A program made the translations under genes and the position numbers. This document shows positions 27,201 through 35,720 of a DNA stretch of 47,092 nucleotides, piece by piece. The notes beneath the pieces are model-generated. The model worked only from the letters and a program-made list of their open reading frames with translations, was not told the DNA's origin and ran no database searches. How positions within the stretch are numbered: the stretch's first letter is position 1; each line of letters starts with the position of its first letter. The stretch is from Rhodoblastus sp. 17X3 (GTDB lineage: Bacteria; Pseudomonadota; Alphaproteobacteria; Rhizobiales; Beijerinckiaceae), in assembly GCF_030056575.1 (NCBI RefSeq), contig NZ_JASHHX010000026.1, positions 1 through 47,092 on the forward strand, read 5' to 3'.

Positions 27201-29868
27201 CCGCGATCACTGGAATCATCGGCGGCAGTGCGATGGTCGCAAGCACGAATCCGGTCCAGACCAGGGCCACGTCGAACGGCATGAGCCAGCCCGCGAGCAA
27301 GGCGAGCACCGCGAAGGGCGCCGACAGGGTGCGGCGCAGATTGTCGAGCATTTTCCAGCGCCCGATCGCCGGAACGGCGGCGGAAGCTTTTGAAGCGTTT
27401 TGGGGATTGGGGCCGCGACCGAGAATCCACGGCAGCAGCTGCCAGTCGCCGCGCGCCCAGCGATGATGGCGCAGCGCGCCGACATCATAGCGCGGCGGAT
27501 AGCTTTCAACGACTTCGACATCGGAGGCGAGGCCGGCGTGAGCGAACACGCCTTCGAACAGGTCGTGGCTCAGCAGCGTCGAGTCCGGCGCGCGACCGTC
27601 CAGCGCGGCTTCGAAAGCATCGATGTCGTAGATGCCTTTGCCGGCGTAGGAGCCTTCGCCGAACATGTCCTGATAGACGTCGGAAACCGCCGACGCATAG
27701 GGGTCGATGCCGCTCACGCTCGAAAAGATGCGCTGGAACAGCGAGCCCTCGCGCCCCACCGGCAGCGAAGGAGTGACGCGCGGCTGAAGCACGCCATAGC
27801 CTTCGACGATCCGCCTCGTCGCGGGATCGAAACGCGGCCGGTTGAGCGGATGCGCCATTTTTCCGATCAGCCGCCGCACGGCGTCGCGCGGCAGGCGCGT
27901 ATCGGCGTCGAGCGTGACGACATAGCGCGTGTCGGGTGGGGCGAGCGGCGCCGCGCCGTCGAGGGCGATGAAGCCCGTATCGGTCGCGCCTCGCAAAAAG
28001 CGGTTCAGTTCATGGAGTTTGCCGCGTTTGCGCTCCCAGCCGATCCAGCGCGATTCGCTTGGGCTCCAGACACGCTTCCTATGCAGCAGCAGGAAGCGCG
28101 GCCCCCCCGGCGCGGAGCCGTAAGTCTGGTTGAGCCGCGCGACCCCCTCGACCGCTGTCGCCAATAGCTCCTCGTCACCCTCGACATGTTCTTTTGGGGA
28201 GTCCAGCCAGTCGGAGAGCAGCGCGAAATGCAGATCGCCGTCGGGACTGGCGAGGTGGTGGATCTCAAGACTCTCGATCTGCTCCTCGATCGAGGCCGGA
28301 TGGGTCAATAGCGTCGGCACCGCGACGAGCGTCCGCAAATGCGTCGGCACCCCATTGGCGAGCTCCAGGGCTGGCAGGAGATGAGCGTGGAAGCCGAAGC
28401 CCACCGCGCGATTGACGAGAGCGACCGCGGCGTCCACGGCGGGTATTGCGCCAAGAACCGCCAGAACGGCCAGCGGCAGGGCGCCGGGGCCGACCGCGGC
28501 GAGGGCGACAAGCGCGGCGCCGAGAAGGCATGCGGCGACCGCGCCGATCGCGCCGACGTAGAATCCGATTCCTGAAATTCGATGGAGCCGCACGCGCCAT
28601 TTTCGCGCGTGCGGGCGGTATCCGATCGTATTCTCGAATTCCTCGCGGCCGCCGCCGATGAGGTGATAGCCGGGATCGCTCTTTCGCGCATAGTCCTGTC
28701 CTGACGCCGCGTTGTGAAAGCGCCTGGCCGCCGCGACGGCGCCATGGGCGATTTCGCGTTCGGCGCTGCTGGAGCCGCGCGCCAATTCCTCGATGGCGGT
28801 GCGATAGAGATTGCGCGACGGGAAATCCATGTCCTTGTAGCCGCCACCGGCGGCAAGCGCTTCATCGACGAGGCTGACGTCCTCGAACAGGTCTTTCCAA
28901 TCCACGTCCGAGATCAGACGCAGGCTGGTGATGATGTTGCGCACGGTGACGCTGGTCGCGCCCTGCCGCCGATGAATCTCGCGAACGACGATGTCGGCAG
29001 TCGTGCGCTGTGCCGCGAGACGCTGGCCGAGCCAGGTCAGGGCGGGGGTGATGGCCGGATCCTGATCGCGCAGCCTGTGGATGAGTTGGACGGCGAAGGC
29101 TTCCGAAAGGACGGCGTCCTCATGGTTGGCGAGCGCGACCTTGAGAGACTCAGGCTTTCGTCCGGCAGCTCCCAGCAACCGGTCGGCGAGATCATCCGCC
29201 AGATGGCGCGCCGTGCGGCCCGCGACGATCTGTACGGCGAGTCGGCGCAGGTTCTCGATCATGACGATGCGCAAGGTTATCGACACCGCCCAGAGTTCGC
29301 CGATCGTCAGCGGCTGCACCTCCTGATAGGCGCGCACGAATCGAACCAGCATAGCCGAATCGAAGCGGCTGTCGGTATGTGCGACGAAGGCCCAGGCCAG
29401 GCCAAAAACGCGGGGATATCCGGCGAAAGGTCCGACGGCGAGTTTTGGCAATTGCCGATAATAGCCGGCCGGAAAATCAGAGCGGATCTCGCGGATCTGC
29501 TTTTCGATGAGATGATAATTGTCGATCAGCCATTCCGCCGCTGGCGTGACCGCGCGACCTTCGTCGGCGCCGTGCAGAAGGCTTTTGTACGCGGCCAGCA
29601 GGATCGCGCCGTTCGCGGCGAGGCGGCCAGCCAGCGGGCGCCCCTTGGCCCGCTTCGGCGTCACCGGCTGCGCAGCCGCCAGGCTCCGCGCATGGTCCTC
29701 GATGCGCTCCGCGCTGAAAAGCTCTTCGCGAATAGGCTCTTGATTGTCCCATGGCGATGATTTGCGCGAGAAAAGGCGTTGCGAAAAAATACTCAACTGA
29801 GCCTCGAATTCGAAAACGGGGTCGGCTTGGTGCCGCGACCGCGCCGACGTCTGTCGCGCGGGTCTCAA
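21220..29868 (-). CDS. ndvB: Cyclic beta-1,2-glucan synthase
   Basis: The 2882-residue protein matches the usual length of NdvB/ChvB. An N-terminal region starts PWDNQEPIREELFSAERIEDHA. Membrane helices lie at about 430-500 and 830-1000. Between them is a GT84 glycosyltransferase domain with VVTLDADTRLPRDAVRRL. A glucoamylase-like domain follows (about 1060-1400, TSPTNIGLYLLSLASAHDFG). The C-terminal half has two GH94-like regions, the second with GAGDWNDGMNRVG, which carries the catalytic Asp for phosphorolytic chain-length control. The enzyme makes, elongates and cyclises periplasmic beta-1,2-glucan from UDP-glucose in the inner membrane. No ndvA exporter is nearby. The first codon is a TTG without a good ribosome binding site, so the true start may be slightly downstream. 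Confidence 0.95.
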   Translation of the reverse strand: MRPARQTSARSRHQADPVFEFEAQLSIFSQRLFSRKSSPWDNQEPIREELFSAERIEDHARSLAAAQPVTPKRAKGRPLAGRLAANGAILLAAYKSLLHGADEGRAVTPAAEWLIDNYHLIEKQIREIRSDFPAGYYRQLPKLAVGPFAGYPRVFGLAWAFVAHTDSRFDSAMLVRFVRAYQEVQPLTIGELWAVSITLRIVMIENLRRLAVQIVAGRTARHLADDLADRLLGAAGRKPESLKVALANHEDAVLSEAFAVQLIHRLRDQDPAITPALTWLGQRLAAQRTTADIVVREIHRRQGATSVTVRNIITSLRLISDVDWKDLFEDVSLVDEALAAGGGYKDMDFPSRNLYRTAIEELARGSSSAEREIAHGAVAAARRFHNAASGQDYARKSDPGYHLIGGGREEFENTIGYRPHARKWRVRLHRISGIGFYVGAIGAVAACLLGAALVALAAVGPGALPLAVLAVLGAIPAVDAAVALVNRAVGFGFHAHLLPALELANGVPTHLRTLVAVPTLLTHPASIEEQIESLEIHHLASPDGDLHFALLSDWLDSPKEHVEGDEELLATAVEGVARLNQTYGSAPGGPRFLLLHRKRVWSPSESRWIGWERKRGKLHELNRFLRGATDTGFIALDGAAPLAPPDTRYVVTLDADTRLPRDAVRRLIGKMAHPLNRPRFDPATRRIVEGYGVLQPRVTPSLPVGREGSLFQRIFSSVSGIDPYASAVSDVYQDMFGEGSYAGKGIYDIDAFEAALDGRAPDSTLLSHDLFEGVFAHAGLASDVEVVESYPPRYDVGALRHHRWARGDWQLLPWILGRGPNPQNASKASAAVPAIGRWKMLDNLRRTLSAPFAVLALLAGWLMPFDVALVWTGFVLATIALPPMIPVIAAMPPRKPGVTLASHFRAVGRDLKLALVLSALTVIFLGHQAWLMGDAIFRTLYRLYVSHRNLLEWVPAAQATGARRLDLSASYRRMFGAPIFAALALAFGWIRGPENLALAGAFAALWLASPAVARWVSLPPPRRAGRAPLSGDDAKALRLTARRTWRFFETFVTGGDHMLPPDNFQETPTPRVAHRTSPTNIGLYLLSLASAHDFGWLGTRQMAEGLEATLATMTGMARYRGHFYNWYDTSDLRPLDPKYVSTVDSGNLAGHLIALANACREWQGAQPDAASRLAGIADALDLTREEAERLRDGRKTQTVTWRQLDDALAALAVAARDPLSVPDDLGARLEKLALQADTMADIARALAAERDDENSFDMLFWAQASVNSIAAHRDDFARDVENTRALRLRLERLEGQARSMALAMDFGFLIDRQRNLLSIGCLAPEGSLDSNCYDLLASEARLASFFAIAKGDIPARHWFHLGRAAIPVAQGSALISWSGSMFEYLMPSLVMRAPAGSLLDGTNRLVVGRQIAFAEKLCLPWGVSESAYNARDLEFTYQYSNFGIPGLGLKRGLADNFVVAPYATGLATMIYPRAARSNLDRLAGIGARGRYGYYEAIDYTPARVPDGQDRAVVRAFMAHHQGMTIVAIANAVLGARMRARFHAEPMVQATELLLQERAPRDVAVSHPWAAETKSAARKGRDAEPLGGRRFSSAQQASPATHLLSNGRYSTMLTTAGSGYGRWEQCAVTRWREDAVCDDFGSYIFLRDVHSNEVWSAGYQPSGREPDDYRVAFNEDRAEFIRQDGMLTTSLEVLVSSEDDAEVRRVSVTNSGPRAREIEMTSYSELVLAAQAADVAHPAFSKLFVETEFLPEVGAILATRRRREPNEPEIWVGQLAVVDGEAIGKIEIETDRARFLGRSQSVRTPIAMIDGRALSNTAGAVLDPIFALRRRVRIAPGAVARISFWTMAASTREILLDIVDKHRDATAYTRASTLAWTQAQVQLHHLGITAGEASLYQRLASHVLYANATMRPPSDAIHRGAGAQSGLWPLGVSGDLPIVLLRISDTDDLDVARELLHAHEYWRMKQLAVDLVILNERQSSYVQDLQIALETLVRTRQMRPRLRGDESPGGVFVLRGDLMPAETSALLASVARVVILAQRGGLVVQLDRIVESETPPKASASPSANRVVAPSPPSAKALTEELEFFNGLGGFDKDGEEYVTVLGPGQTTPAPWINVIANENFGFHAATEGGGYTWSVNSRENQLTPWSNDPVVYRPGEAFYLRDDDTGELWNPTALPIRIEAATYIARHGRGYSRFQHTSHGVESDLLQFVPIDASIKISRLKLRNLSGRFRHLSVTAFVEWALGPSRSAGSPFVMTTLDSQSGAIFARNLWSGDFGARTAFADFSGRQTDWTGDRREFIGRNGTLGAPAALASGGVLSNSLGAGLDPCAAMRSSLVMAPGGDAEITFLLGDASDTREARNLIALYRRADLDEVFAKVGRHWDGLLDAVKVKTPDRSMDIMLNGWLLYQTVACRLWARAAFYQASGAYGFRDQLQDGMALSATRPQMTRAHILRAAARQFIEGDVQHWWLPHSGQGVRTRISDDRAWLAFAVGQYVEVSGDAAVLDERVPFLEGRVLEPSEYDSFFTPTVSEDTATLFEHCARALDSSLAQGGHGLPLIGAGDWNDGMNRVGPRGAGESVWLGWLLYATLKSFSPVAEARGERARAETWRAHATALQASLEREAWDGEWYRRGFFDDGTPLGSSQSEECRIDCIAQSWAALSGAAPLDRATRAMASVERELISARDGLAPLFAPPFDKTPLDPGYIKGYPPGVRENGGQYTHAALWSVMAFAKLGQGDKAASLFSMLNPINHARTRAEVHRYKVEPYVVAADVYSMPPHVGRGGWTWYTGSAAWMQRAGLESILGVRLEGDCLRVDPCIPKAWAGFELSLRHGSSRYEICVENPAGVERGVIFAAIDGAKITARLPRLLLVDDGAAHRVVIRLG

Positions 29869-29941
29869 TGCGGCGGAAAAACAAGGCGCTCCGGTCGCTC
29901 GTCGCGGCCCGAGGTCTTGCGGACGTGAATCATCCCTGCGA

Positions 29942-30391
29942 TCAGGGATCGGTCTTGTCAGCGGTGGTTGGCGGTTCGTGCGGCCCCGCGCCGGATGGCG
30001 TCGCCGCCTTGAAAAAGGAAACCAGCGCGAGACCGAGCATCAATGCGACGACGATCGGGACAAGCGGATTCCGGAACAAGCCGCCGCTCTTCGGCGGCGA
30101 TCCGGCGAGGCGGAAATTCATGTTTGGCCGCGGCGCCGGGAGCAGGGCGAACAGCCGTTTCGCGATGGCCTTGCTTTCATCTTCGCCGGAAACCGGAATC
30201 AGGCGGGCCAAGGCTTCGAACGCGCCGGATTTCGGCAAACTCGCGATGCGGGCCGCCTCCTGCCACGGATCGGCGCCCGAGCGCGCAATGGCCGACACCA
30301 TGGTCAAGGGCGCGCCGTTGACCTCGTCGCACACCACAGCATGAAGGAAGGGCTCGAATTCCGGGCCAAGCGGCGGGAAGGCTTGCGACAA
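29942..30391 (-). CDS. Small protein with C-terminal membrane anchor
   Basis: The 149-residue protein has a soluble helical N-terminal part of about 105 residues (FEPFLHAVVCDEVNGAPLT, and DPWQEAARIASLP), then one membrane helix (PLVPIVVALMLGLALVSFF) and a Pro- and Thr-rich tail. I do not recognise the family. It ends 73 bp before ndvB on the same strand, so it could be co-transcribed with it. Confidence 0.6.
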   Translation of the reverse strand: MSQAFPPLGPEFEPFLHAVVCDEVNGAPLTMVSAIARSGADPWQEAARIASLPKSGAFEALARLIPVSGEDESKAIAKRLFALLPAPRPNMNFRLAGSPPKSGGLFRNPLVPIVVALMLGLALVSFFKAATPSGAGPHEPPTTADKTDP

Positions 30392-30441
30392 TTTCGCTCC
30401 GATCCTTGCGTTTCGCAGCCGTTCGACCCGCGTCAGTGACG

Positions 30442-30771
30442 CTAGTCGGAGGGCGTCGTCGGCAATTGTCCAGTCACATCGACATGGGCGACTTCGCTGG
30501 CCGGCGCCAGCGTCGCGTCCGAAAAGCTGAGATCGAGGAGGAGTCCCCGGTCGGTCAGGAGTTGAAGATCCGTGCGGCCGAACAGCCCCTTGAGAATCTC
30601 GGCCGGCGCCTGGATTTCACCGCTGCCCGTGACCCCCACTGCGGCGCGGAAATAGCCATCCAGATCGAAATTGGCCTGCGCGAGCCTCTTGCCATTTTGC
30701 GTGACGATCCCTTGTCCGGAAATGCCGCCCAGATAACGCAACGCCTTCGCCTTGTTGCCCCTGATCATCAT
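30442..30771 (-). CDS. Conserved small protein, function unknown
   Basis: The 109-residue soluble protein has a beta-rich look (YLGGISGQGIVTQNGKRLAQAN, DLDGYFRAAVGVTGSGEIQ) and ends VAHVDVTGQLP. It has no signal peptide, membrane helix or known motif. Its start overlaps the stop of the 87-residue gene upstream by four bases, so the pair is translationally coupled and their products may interact. Confidence 0.6.
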   Translation of the reverse strand: MMIRGNKAKALRYLGGISGQGIVTQNGKRLAQANFDLDGYFRAAVGVTGSGEIQAPAEILKGLFGRTDLQLLTDRGLLLDLSFSDATLAPASEVAHVDVTGQLPTTPSD

Positions 30772-31031
30772 CGGCCCTCTCCGTCCGCCGCCATGGCGGC
30801 CGAAAGCTCGGCGGCGTTGATGGAAATCATTTCTTCCGGCCGACCGGAGGTCGCCAGGGAGGGGAGCCGCAAGATAGTCGCAACGCGGCGATAAGCGAGA
30901 AACGACAACCCGGGAATCTCTTCCTCGTCGGTGAGGACACGATAGGTCCCAGGGGGCTGCGGATGCTCCAGTTCGGGCAGGGAAAACGCACGTTTGAACG
31001 TGACATTCGTCTCGTTGGTTCGAACGGTCAT
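30768..31031 (-). CDS. Conserved small protein, coupled to the next gene
   Basis: The 87-residue protein opens TVRTNETNVTFKRAFSLPEL and continues with PGTYRVLTDEEEIPGLSFLAYRR, a compact beta-rich domain also seen in other rhizobial small proteins. A short Ala-rich tail follows. The function is unknown. GAGG lies about 8 bases before the ATG. The ATGA overlap with the 109-residue gene indicates an operon, and the 44-residue gene lies 10 bp upstream. Confidence 0.6.
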   Translation of the reverse strand: MTVRTNETNVTFKRAFSLPELEHPQPPGTYRVLTDEEEIPGLSFLAYRRVATILRLPSLATSGRPEEMISINAAELSAAMAADGEGR

Positions 31032-31041
31032 GGACGGCGCC

Positions 31042-31176
31042 TCATTTGGCTTTCTTCGGCGGCTTGATCGGCGTGAGACTGCCCGTCAGCGTCGATGTCG
31101 GATTCGGATTGGCTGGAGCCTTGATCGCCTTGGGCTTTTTCGCTTCACGGTTGCCGCGCTTCTGTTCCTTGGCCAT
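31042..31176 (-). CDS. Small basic protein of 44 residues
   Basis: The protein starts MAKEQKRGNREAKKPK and ends LTPIKPPKKAK, with about a third Lys plus Arg and many Pro, and is probably unfolded alone. An AGGAG ribosome binding site lies 7 bases before the ATG at 31176, which decides the start over the longer upstream frame. Short proteins with the MAKEQKRGNREAKKPK beginning are widespread in alphaproteobacteria. A nucleic-acid or ribosome-associated role is a guess from charge only. Confidence 0.65.
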   Translation of the reverse strand: MAKEQKRGNREAKKPKAIKAPANPNPTSTLTGSLTPIKPPKKAK

Positions 31177-31421
31177 GATCAACTCCTGTCGCGCGCCGTT
31201 TGTGAGCGCGCTTGCGTGAAAGCCTTGCGCGGGCGCGCCAACATCACGCCCCGCAACCGTCACCGGGCGTAGGAAGCGCAGGGCGCTCCGCCGGGTGGGG
31301 AAGAAGCCGCTTTCCAGGGAATGGACCTCCATCGCCGGCCAGATCGCCAGTACATCCGTGGTCGACCTGAAAAGGCGCGGCGATCGTCGCCGGGTTGATG
31401 AATGCAGACCCGGCGAAAAAT

Positions 31422-31634
31422 TCAGCTGAGCATTTCGAGCCTGTCCGCCGAGAGCTTTCCGCTTCTTTGGTCGGCGACCAGTTCGAAAGATATTTTGTCG
31501 CCTTCGCGCAATTGGCCGATACCCGCGCGCTCGACGGCGCTGATATGGACGAAAGCATCCTTGGCGCCATCATCCGGCGCAATAAAGCCAAAGCCTTTTT
31601 CGGTGTTAAACCACTTCACGGTTCCCTTTGGCAT
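31422..31634 (-). CDS. Cold-shock-domain protein
   Basis: The 70-residue protein is a single OB-fold cold-shock domain: [20 protein letters not shown] contains RNP1 (KGFGFI), and [13 protein letters not shown] contains RNP2. It binds single-stranded RNA or DNA and acts as an RNA chaperone in the cytoplasm. An AAGGGG ribosome binding site lies 7-8 bases upstream of the start. The 280 bp between it and the divergent transglutaminase gene is AT-richer than its surroundings and probably holds its promoter and long leader. Confidence 0.92.
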   Translation of the reverse strand: MPKGTVKWFNTEKGFGFIAPDDGAKDAFVHISAVERAGIGQLREGDKISFELVADQRSGKLSADRLEMLS

Positions 31635-31914
31635 GAAAACCCCTTTTTCAAAATTGACGTAAATGCTTGCCAGCTGAACCGCCGGCCGTCGAAATCGCGT
31701 TTTCAGGCAAGATGTTTTTGTGAATCTGTTTTATTTTGAACAGAAACGCAATCAGGGAGCCGTCTATCGACTTTAATGATATGGTGATATTATTGCTGAA
31801 AACAAGTGACGAGGACAATCATATCCATTCGCTCCATCTCGATTCATTTCGATGGGCCGCAGCGAAGGCGTTTGCGCTGGAAGCCGTTTGTTTCGGCAAA
31901 GGATGGGGGTTCGA

Positions 31915-32784
31915 TTGACCACGCTTCAGATCCACCACAAGACCACCTATCGCTACGGCCAGCCCGTAAGCCTCGGGCCTCACCGTCTGATGCTGCGCCC
32001 GCGCGAAAGCCGCGACTTGCGGCTGATTTCGAGCGAATTGAAAACCGATCCGCCAGCGACCGTGACCTTCGCTCATGACGTGTTCGGCAATTCCGTGGCG
32101 ACCGCGCATTTCAACGCCGTCGCGGACAGGCTGACGATCGATTGCGTGACGCAACTGACTCTCGACGCCGCCGCCTGGCCCATCTTCGATGTTGCGGCTT
32201 CGGCCATTTTTTACCCGTTTCATTATGCCGAGGACGAGCGGACCGATCTCGGGGCCCTGATGTTCCAGCAATATGCCGATCCGAACGGGCGCCTTCGCGA
32301 CTGGGCCTGGGCCTTTGTGCGCGGCGCGCAGACCGACACCCTCGCGCTGCTCAAGGATCTCGGTATCGGCGTTTCGGCCTGGATCAATTATCAGAGCCGC
32401 GAGGACGAAGGCGTGCAATCGCCGATCCAGACGCTCGATCGAGGCTGGGGCTCGTGCCGCGATTTCGCGGTCCTGTTCGTCGAGGCGGCGCGCTGTCTGG
32501 GCTTCGGCGCCCGGATCGTTTCCGGCTATCTCCACGGCGCCGAAGCGGGCCCCATCGGCTCAGCCGACGCCGGCTCGACCCACGCCTGGGCGGAAATTTA
32601 CGTGCCTAGCGCCGGCTGGATCACGTTCGATCCGACCAATCGCAGTTTCGGCGGCTATAATCTGATTCCCGTGGCGGTCGCGCGCGACATCCGTCGGGCC
32701 ATGCCAGTGGAGGGCAGCTTCGTCGGCGCCAGCGACGCCTTTCTGGGCATGAATGTCGTGGTAGAGGTCACGGCGGCGCATTGA
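31915..32784 (+). CDS. Transglutaminase-like cysteine protease family protein
   Basis: The protein is about 289 residues. The N-terminal half is the bacterial transglutaminase-like N domain (LQIHHKTTYRYGQPVSLGP, MLRPRES). The catalytic core has WGSCRDFA with C181, THAWAEIY with H223 and TFDPTN with D239, a complete Cys-His-Asp triad. No signal peptide is present. Members act as peptidases or amide-bond enzymes and often lie beside alpha-E/ATP-grasp genes, absent here. I prefer the TTG at 31915, because GGGGG lies 5 bases before it and relatives begin MTTLQIHH; the in-frame ATG at 31903 would add four residues. Confidence 0.85.
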   Translation: MTTLQIHHKTTYRYGQPVSLGPHRLMLRPRESRDLRLISSELKTDPPATVTFAHDVFGNSVATAHFNAVADRLTIDCVTQLTLDAAAWPIFDVAASAIFYPFHYAEDERTDLGALMFQQYADPNGRLRDWAWAFVRGAQTDTLALLKDLGIGVSAWINYQSREDEGVQSPIQTLDRGWGSCRDFAVLFVEAARCLGFGARIVSGYLHGAEAGPIGSADAGSTHAWAEIYVPSAGWITFDPTNRSFGGYNLIPVAVARDIRRAMPVEGSFVGASDAFLGMNVVVEVTAAH

Positions 32785-32918
32785 AGACGATTCTTCAAAG
32801 CCGCACCCGCGTCCAAGCGCGCCTGCATCGATGTCCGGCCGCGCCAGATCGATGGTGAAACTGGCCGGCGCCTCGACTTCTGCGCATCAGACGATGCGAG
32901 CCGCTGCAACGGTCGCGC

Positions 32919-35720
32919 TCAATACACGGCGGCGACGGCCAGGCGGGCTAGCGCCGGAAGCGATTTGGCGCCCGTGCGTTTCATGATCGCGGCGCGATGG
33001 TTCTCAACCGTGCGCTGGCTGATGCCGAGATCGGCGGCGATGTTCTTGCTCGGGCTACCGGCGAGAACCAGCTCCATGACCTGCTTTTGCCGCAGCGTGA
33101 GCCCCGCCATATGGCTCGCGGCGGCTTCCCGCCAGGCGACGAGCTTGCTCGCATCCTGAGAGTTTTCGAGGGTGCGCTCGACGCAGGCGAGCAATTCGTC
33201 GCGGCCGATCGGCTTTTCGATGAAGTCCGTGGCACCGGCTTTCATCGCCCGCACCGCCATCGCGACGTCGGCCTTGCCGGTGACCATCACGGCGGGCAAG
33301 AGACGGCCTTCGTCGCTGAGGCGTTGCAGCAAATCAAGCCCGCTCATTCCGGGCAATTGCGCGTCGATCAGCAGGCATGCGTCCTCGCCCGGGCGAAAGG
33401 CTTCGAGAAAGTCCTCGCAGCTGGCGAAATCCTTGACGGTCCGGCCGTCGTCCTCGAGCACGCTACGCAGCGCCGCCCGAATGTGATCGTCGTCGTCGAC
33501 GACGAAGATCACCGGCGGTCCCGGCGCCGGGACCGTCTCAATCGGAACACGCGCCCGCGTTTGCTCAGGCTTCGGCGCGAGCGCGCGCTGGACAGCCTGC
33601 GTCACGTCATCCATTTTCACCGGCTTGTTGAGCTGCCCGCAATCGGCGCCGGCAATGGCGCGCAAAGTTTTGGTCGAGATGTCGCCGGTCAAGATGATGA
33701 CCGGGACGTCGCGATGAAGTTTTTCCCGGACCTTTGCCGCGATTTCGAGCCCATTCTTGCCATTGGGCAAATTGAAGTCCGCGAGAATCGCATCCGGACG
33801 GAAATCCTCGCCTTCGACCAACTGCATCGCCTCGTCGCCATCATAGGCGCGCGCCACGCGATGCCCTTCGTCGATGAGAGATTGCGCGAGCAATTCGCGC
33901 AATTGAGGATCGTCCTCGACGACCAGAACTGCGCCCTTGCGGACGGTCGCCGGGCCGCTCGCCGGATCGCCATGATTGCGACGGTCGACAGGCTTCGGCG
34001 CCGTCGTGCCCTCGGGAAGCGCGACCTCAATCGAGAACACGGAGCCCTCGCCATGGCGTGAACGCACGCGCACGCGGTGGCCGAGCAGATTGCCGAGACG
34101 TCGCACGATGGAAAGACCGAGACCGAGGCCCAGGCTGCGCTCGCGCGCCTCGTTGCCGACCTGATGATATTCGTCGAAAATCGCCTGGATCTCGTCGTCC
34201 GGAATCCCGATCCCGGTGTCCCAGACCTCGATGCGCAACTTTCCGTCGCAGCGGCGGCAACCGAACAAAATTTTGCCGCTTTTGGTGTATTTCAGCGCAT
34301 TCGCGAGCAGGTTGCGGATCATCTGTTCGAGAATGCGCGGATCGCTGTAAATCGACAGGCTGCAAGGAACCATGTGGAATACGAGACACTTGGCTTGCGC
34401 CTGATAGGTCAGCTCGTCGCGCAATTTCTCCAGCAGGTCGTTGACCGGAAACCGCTCGATTTCTGCGCGAACCACCCCGGCTTCGATCTGGTTGATGTCG
34501 AGCAGCGCGTTGAGCATGCCGGTCATCGCGCCCAGCGTCTCGCCGATCCGCGCGACCATTTTGCGCTCGCGCTCGCCTTTGACCGCGCGCACCAGCAAAC
34601 CTTGAAGCAGCGCCAGCGTTTGGAGGGGCTGGCGTAAATCGTGGCTGGCGGCGGCGAGAAACCGCGACTTCGCCGCATCGGCCATTTCCGCCTGTCTCCT
34701 GGCCGCATCGAGGGCGTCGTTGACGCTCTTGCGCTCGGTGATGTCGGCGAAGGTGATGACTACGCCTCCCACGCCGCCGTCCTGCGCGCGGTAAGGCAGG
34801 ATCCGTCGCAGATGCCAGGCGTCGCCGCGCCCCTCGATCTGGCGCTCGATCAGCGTATGCCTGGCGAGCACGGCGCGCGCGTCGGGCAGCAACGCGCCGT
34901 CGGCGGCGAGCGAAGCAAGGTCCGCCAGGGGGCGCCCGACATCGCCGGGAATAAGGTTGAACAGCGATCCGGCGGCCGGCGTGAACAAGCGGATGTTCAG
35001 GTTCACATCGAGGAAGATCGTCGCGACATCGGTGCTGTACAGCACATTCTGCAAATCGTCGGAGGTGGTCCGCTGGCGGTCCAGCGTTTCCCGGAGTTGG
35101 CTGTTCAGAGCAGTTAAGTCCTCGTTGGCCGACTGGAACGCCTTGTTGATCGACAAGGCTTCCATGGCGCCCTGCAATTCCGTTCGCGTCGCCTCCAGTT
35201 CCTGTTCGAGTTCGGCGACCCTCGAAACCTCTCCCGCCGCGTCCGCGCTGCCTTCGCGGCGATCCTGCTTTGGCTCGTCGAGGAAACAGACCAGAGCCAA
35301 GTCCTCGCCTTCGCTGAGAACGGGCCGAGCCGACAGGCTGAAACGAAGGGGCTCGCCGTCGCGCTCGACGCGGCAGCCGCCGGTCGTCACAGGCCCACTG
35401 TCCTGAAAGGCCCGCTGAATCGTCGATCTGAGCTTGGACACAAATCCTTTGCGCGCCATGGCCAGCAGGTCGTGGGTCGGTTGCCCCGGCGCGAGGGTCA
35501 GGTAGCGATCCGTTGGCCCGAGTGAAAACAGGCATTCGTTTTTGCGATCGATCAGAACCGCCGCGGGCGCGTAAACCTCGAGCACTAGGCGTTGACACAG
35601 CTCCGCCAGACGGGTCTGGCGTGACGACGCTTCCGGGCCCTCTCCGCCGGGAAAGTGCGGGGGCGGTGAGCCGGAAGGCGCCCCGGCTTTTTTTTCGGAG
35701 CGCTTTTGAACGTGTCGCAT
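32919..35720 (-). CDS. Fused histidine kinase, two receivers and LuxR-type HTH
   Basis: The chain is about 933 residues. In order: a variable N-terminal sensor region with PAS-like fold (about 30-170), a coiled coil (about 175-240), a PAS domain (about 240-340, DVATIFLDVNLNIRLFTPAAG), HisKA with SHDLRQPLQTL (His near 360), HATPase, receiver 1 (about 594-710, VLVVEDD with DAILADF), receiver 2 (about 736-850, VIFVVDDDD with LLIDAQLPGMSG), and a FixJ/LuxR HTH (about 870-930, LTLRQKQVMELVLAGSPSKNIA). It has no membrane helix, so it senses inside the cell. I place the start at the ATG at 35720 behind GGAAAGG. It holds every step from sensing to DNA binding, while a lone receiver is encoded divergently. 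Confidence 0.88.
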   Translation of the reverse strand: MRHVQKRSEKKAGAPSGSPPPHFPGGEGPEASSRQTRLAELCQRLVLEVYAPAAVLIDRKNECLFSLGPTDRYLTLAPGQPTHDLLAMARKGFVSKLRSTIQRAFQDSGPVTTGGCRVERDGEPLRFSLSARPVLSEGEDLALVCFLDEPKQDRREGSADAAGEVSRVAELEQELEATRTELQGAMEALSINKAFQSANEDLTALNSQLRETLDRQRTTSDDLQNVLYSTDVATIFLDVNLNIRLFTPAAGSLFNLIPGDVGRPLADLASLAADGALLPDARAVLARHTLIERQIEGRGDAWHLRRILPYRAQDGGVGGVVITFADITERKSVNDALDAARRQAEMADAAKSRFLAAASHDLRQPLQTLALLQGLLVRAVKGERERKMVARIGETLGAMTGMLNALLDINQIEAGVVRAEIERFPVNDLLEKLRDELTYQAQAKCLVFHMVPCSLSIYSDPRILEQMIRNLLANALKYTKSGKILFGCRRCDGKLRIEVWDTGIGIPDDEIQAIFDEYHQVGNEARERSLGLGLGLSIVRRLGNLLGHRVRVRSRHGEGSVFSIEVALPEGTTAPKPVDRRNHGDPASGPATVRKGAVLVVEDDPQLRELLAQSLIDEGHRVARAYDGDEAMQLVEGEDFRPDAILADFNLPNGKNGLEIAAKVREKLHRDVPVIILTGDISTKTLRAIAGADCGQLNKPVKMDDVTQAVQRALAPKPEQTRARVPIETVPAPGPPVIFVVDDDDHIRAALRSVLEDDGRTVKDFASCEDFLEAFRPGEDACLLIDAQLPGMSGLDLLQRLSDEGRLLPAVMVTGKADVAMAVRAMKAGATDFIEKPIGRDELLACVERTLENSQDASKLVAWREAAASHMAGLTLRQKQVMELVLAGSPSKNIAADLGISQRTVENHRAAIMKRTGAKSLPALARLAVAAVY

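Noticed and set aside
26053-27393. A 446-residue open frame on the plus strand inside ndvB
   Set aside because: It is the complement of conserved ndvB coding sequence and shows no recognisable domain.
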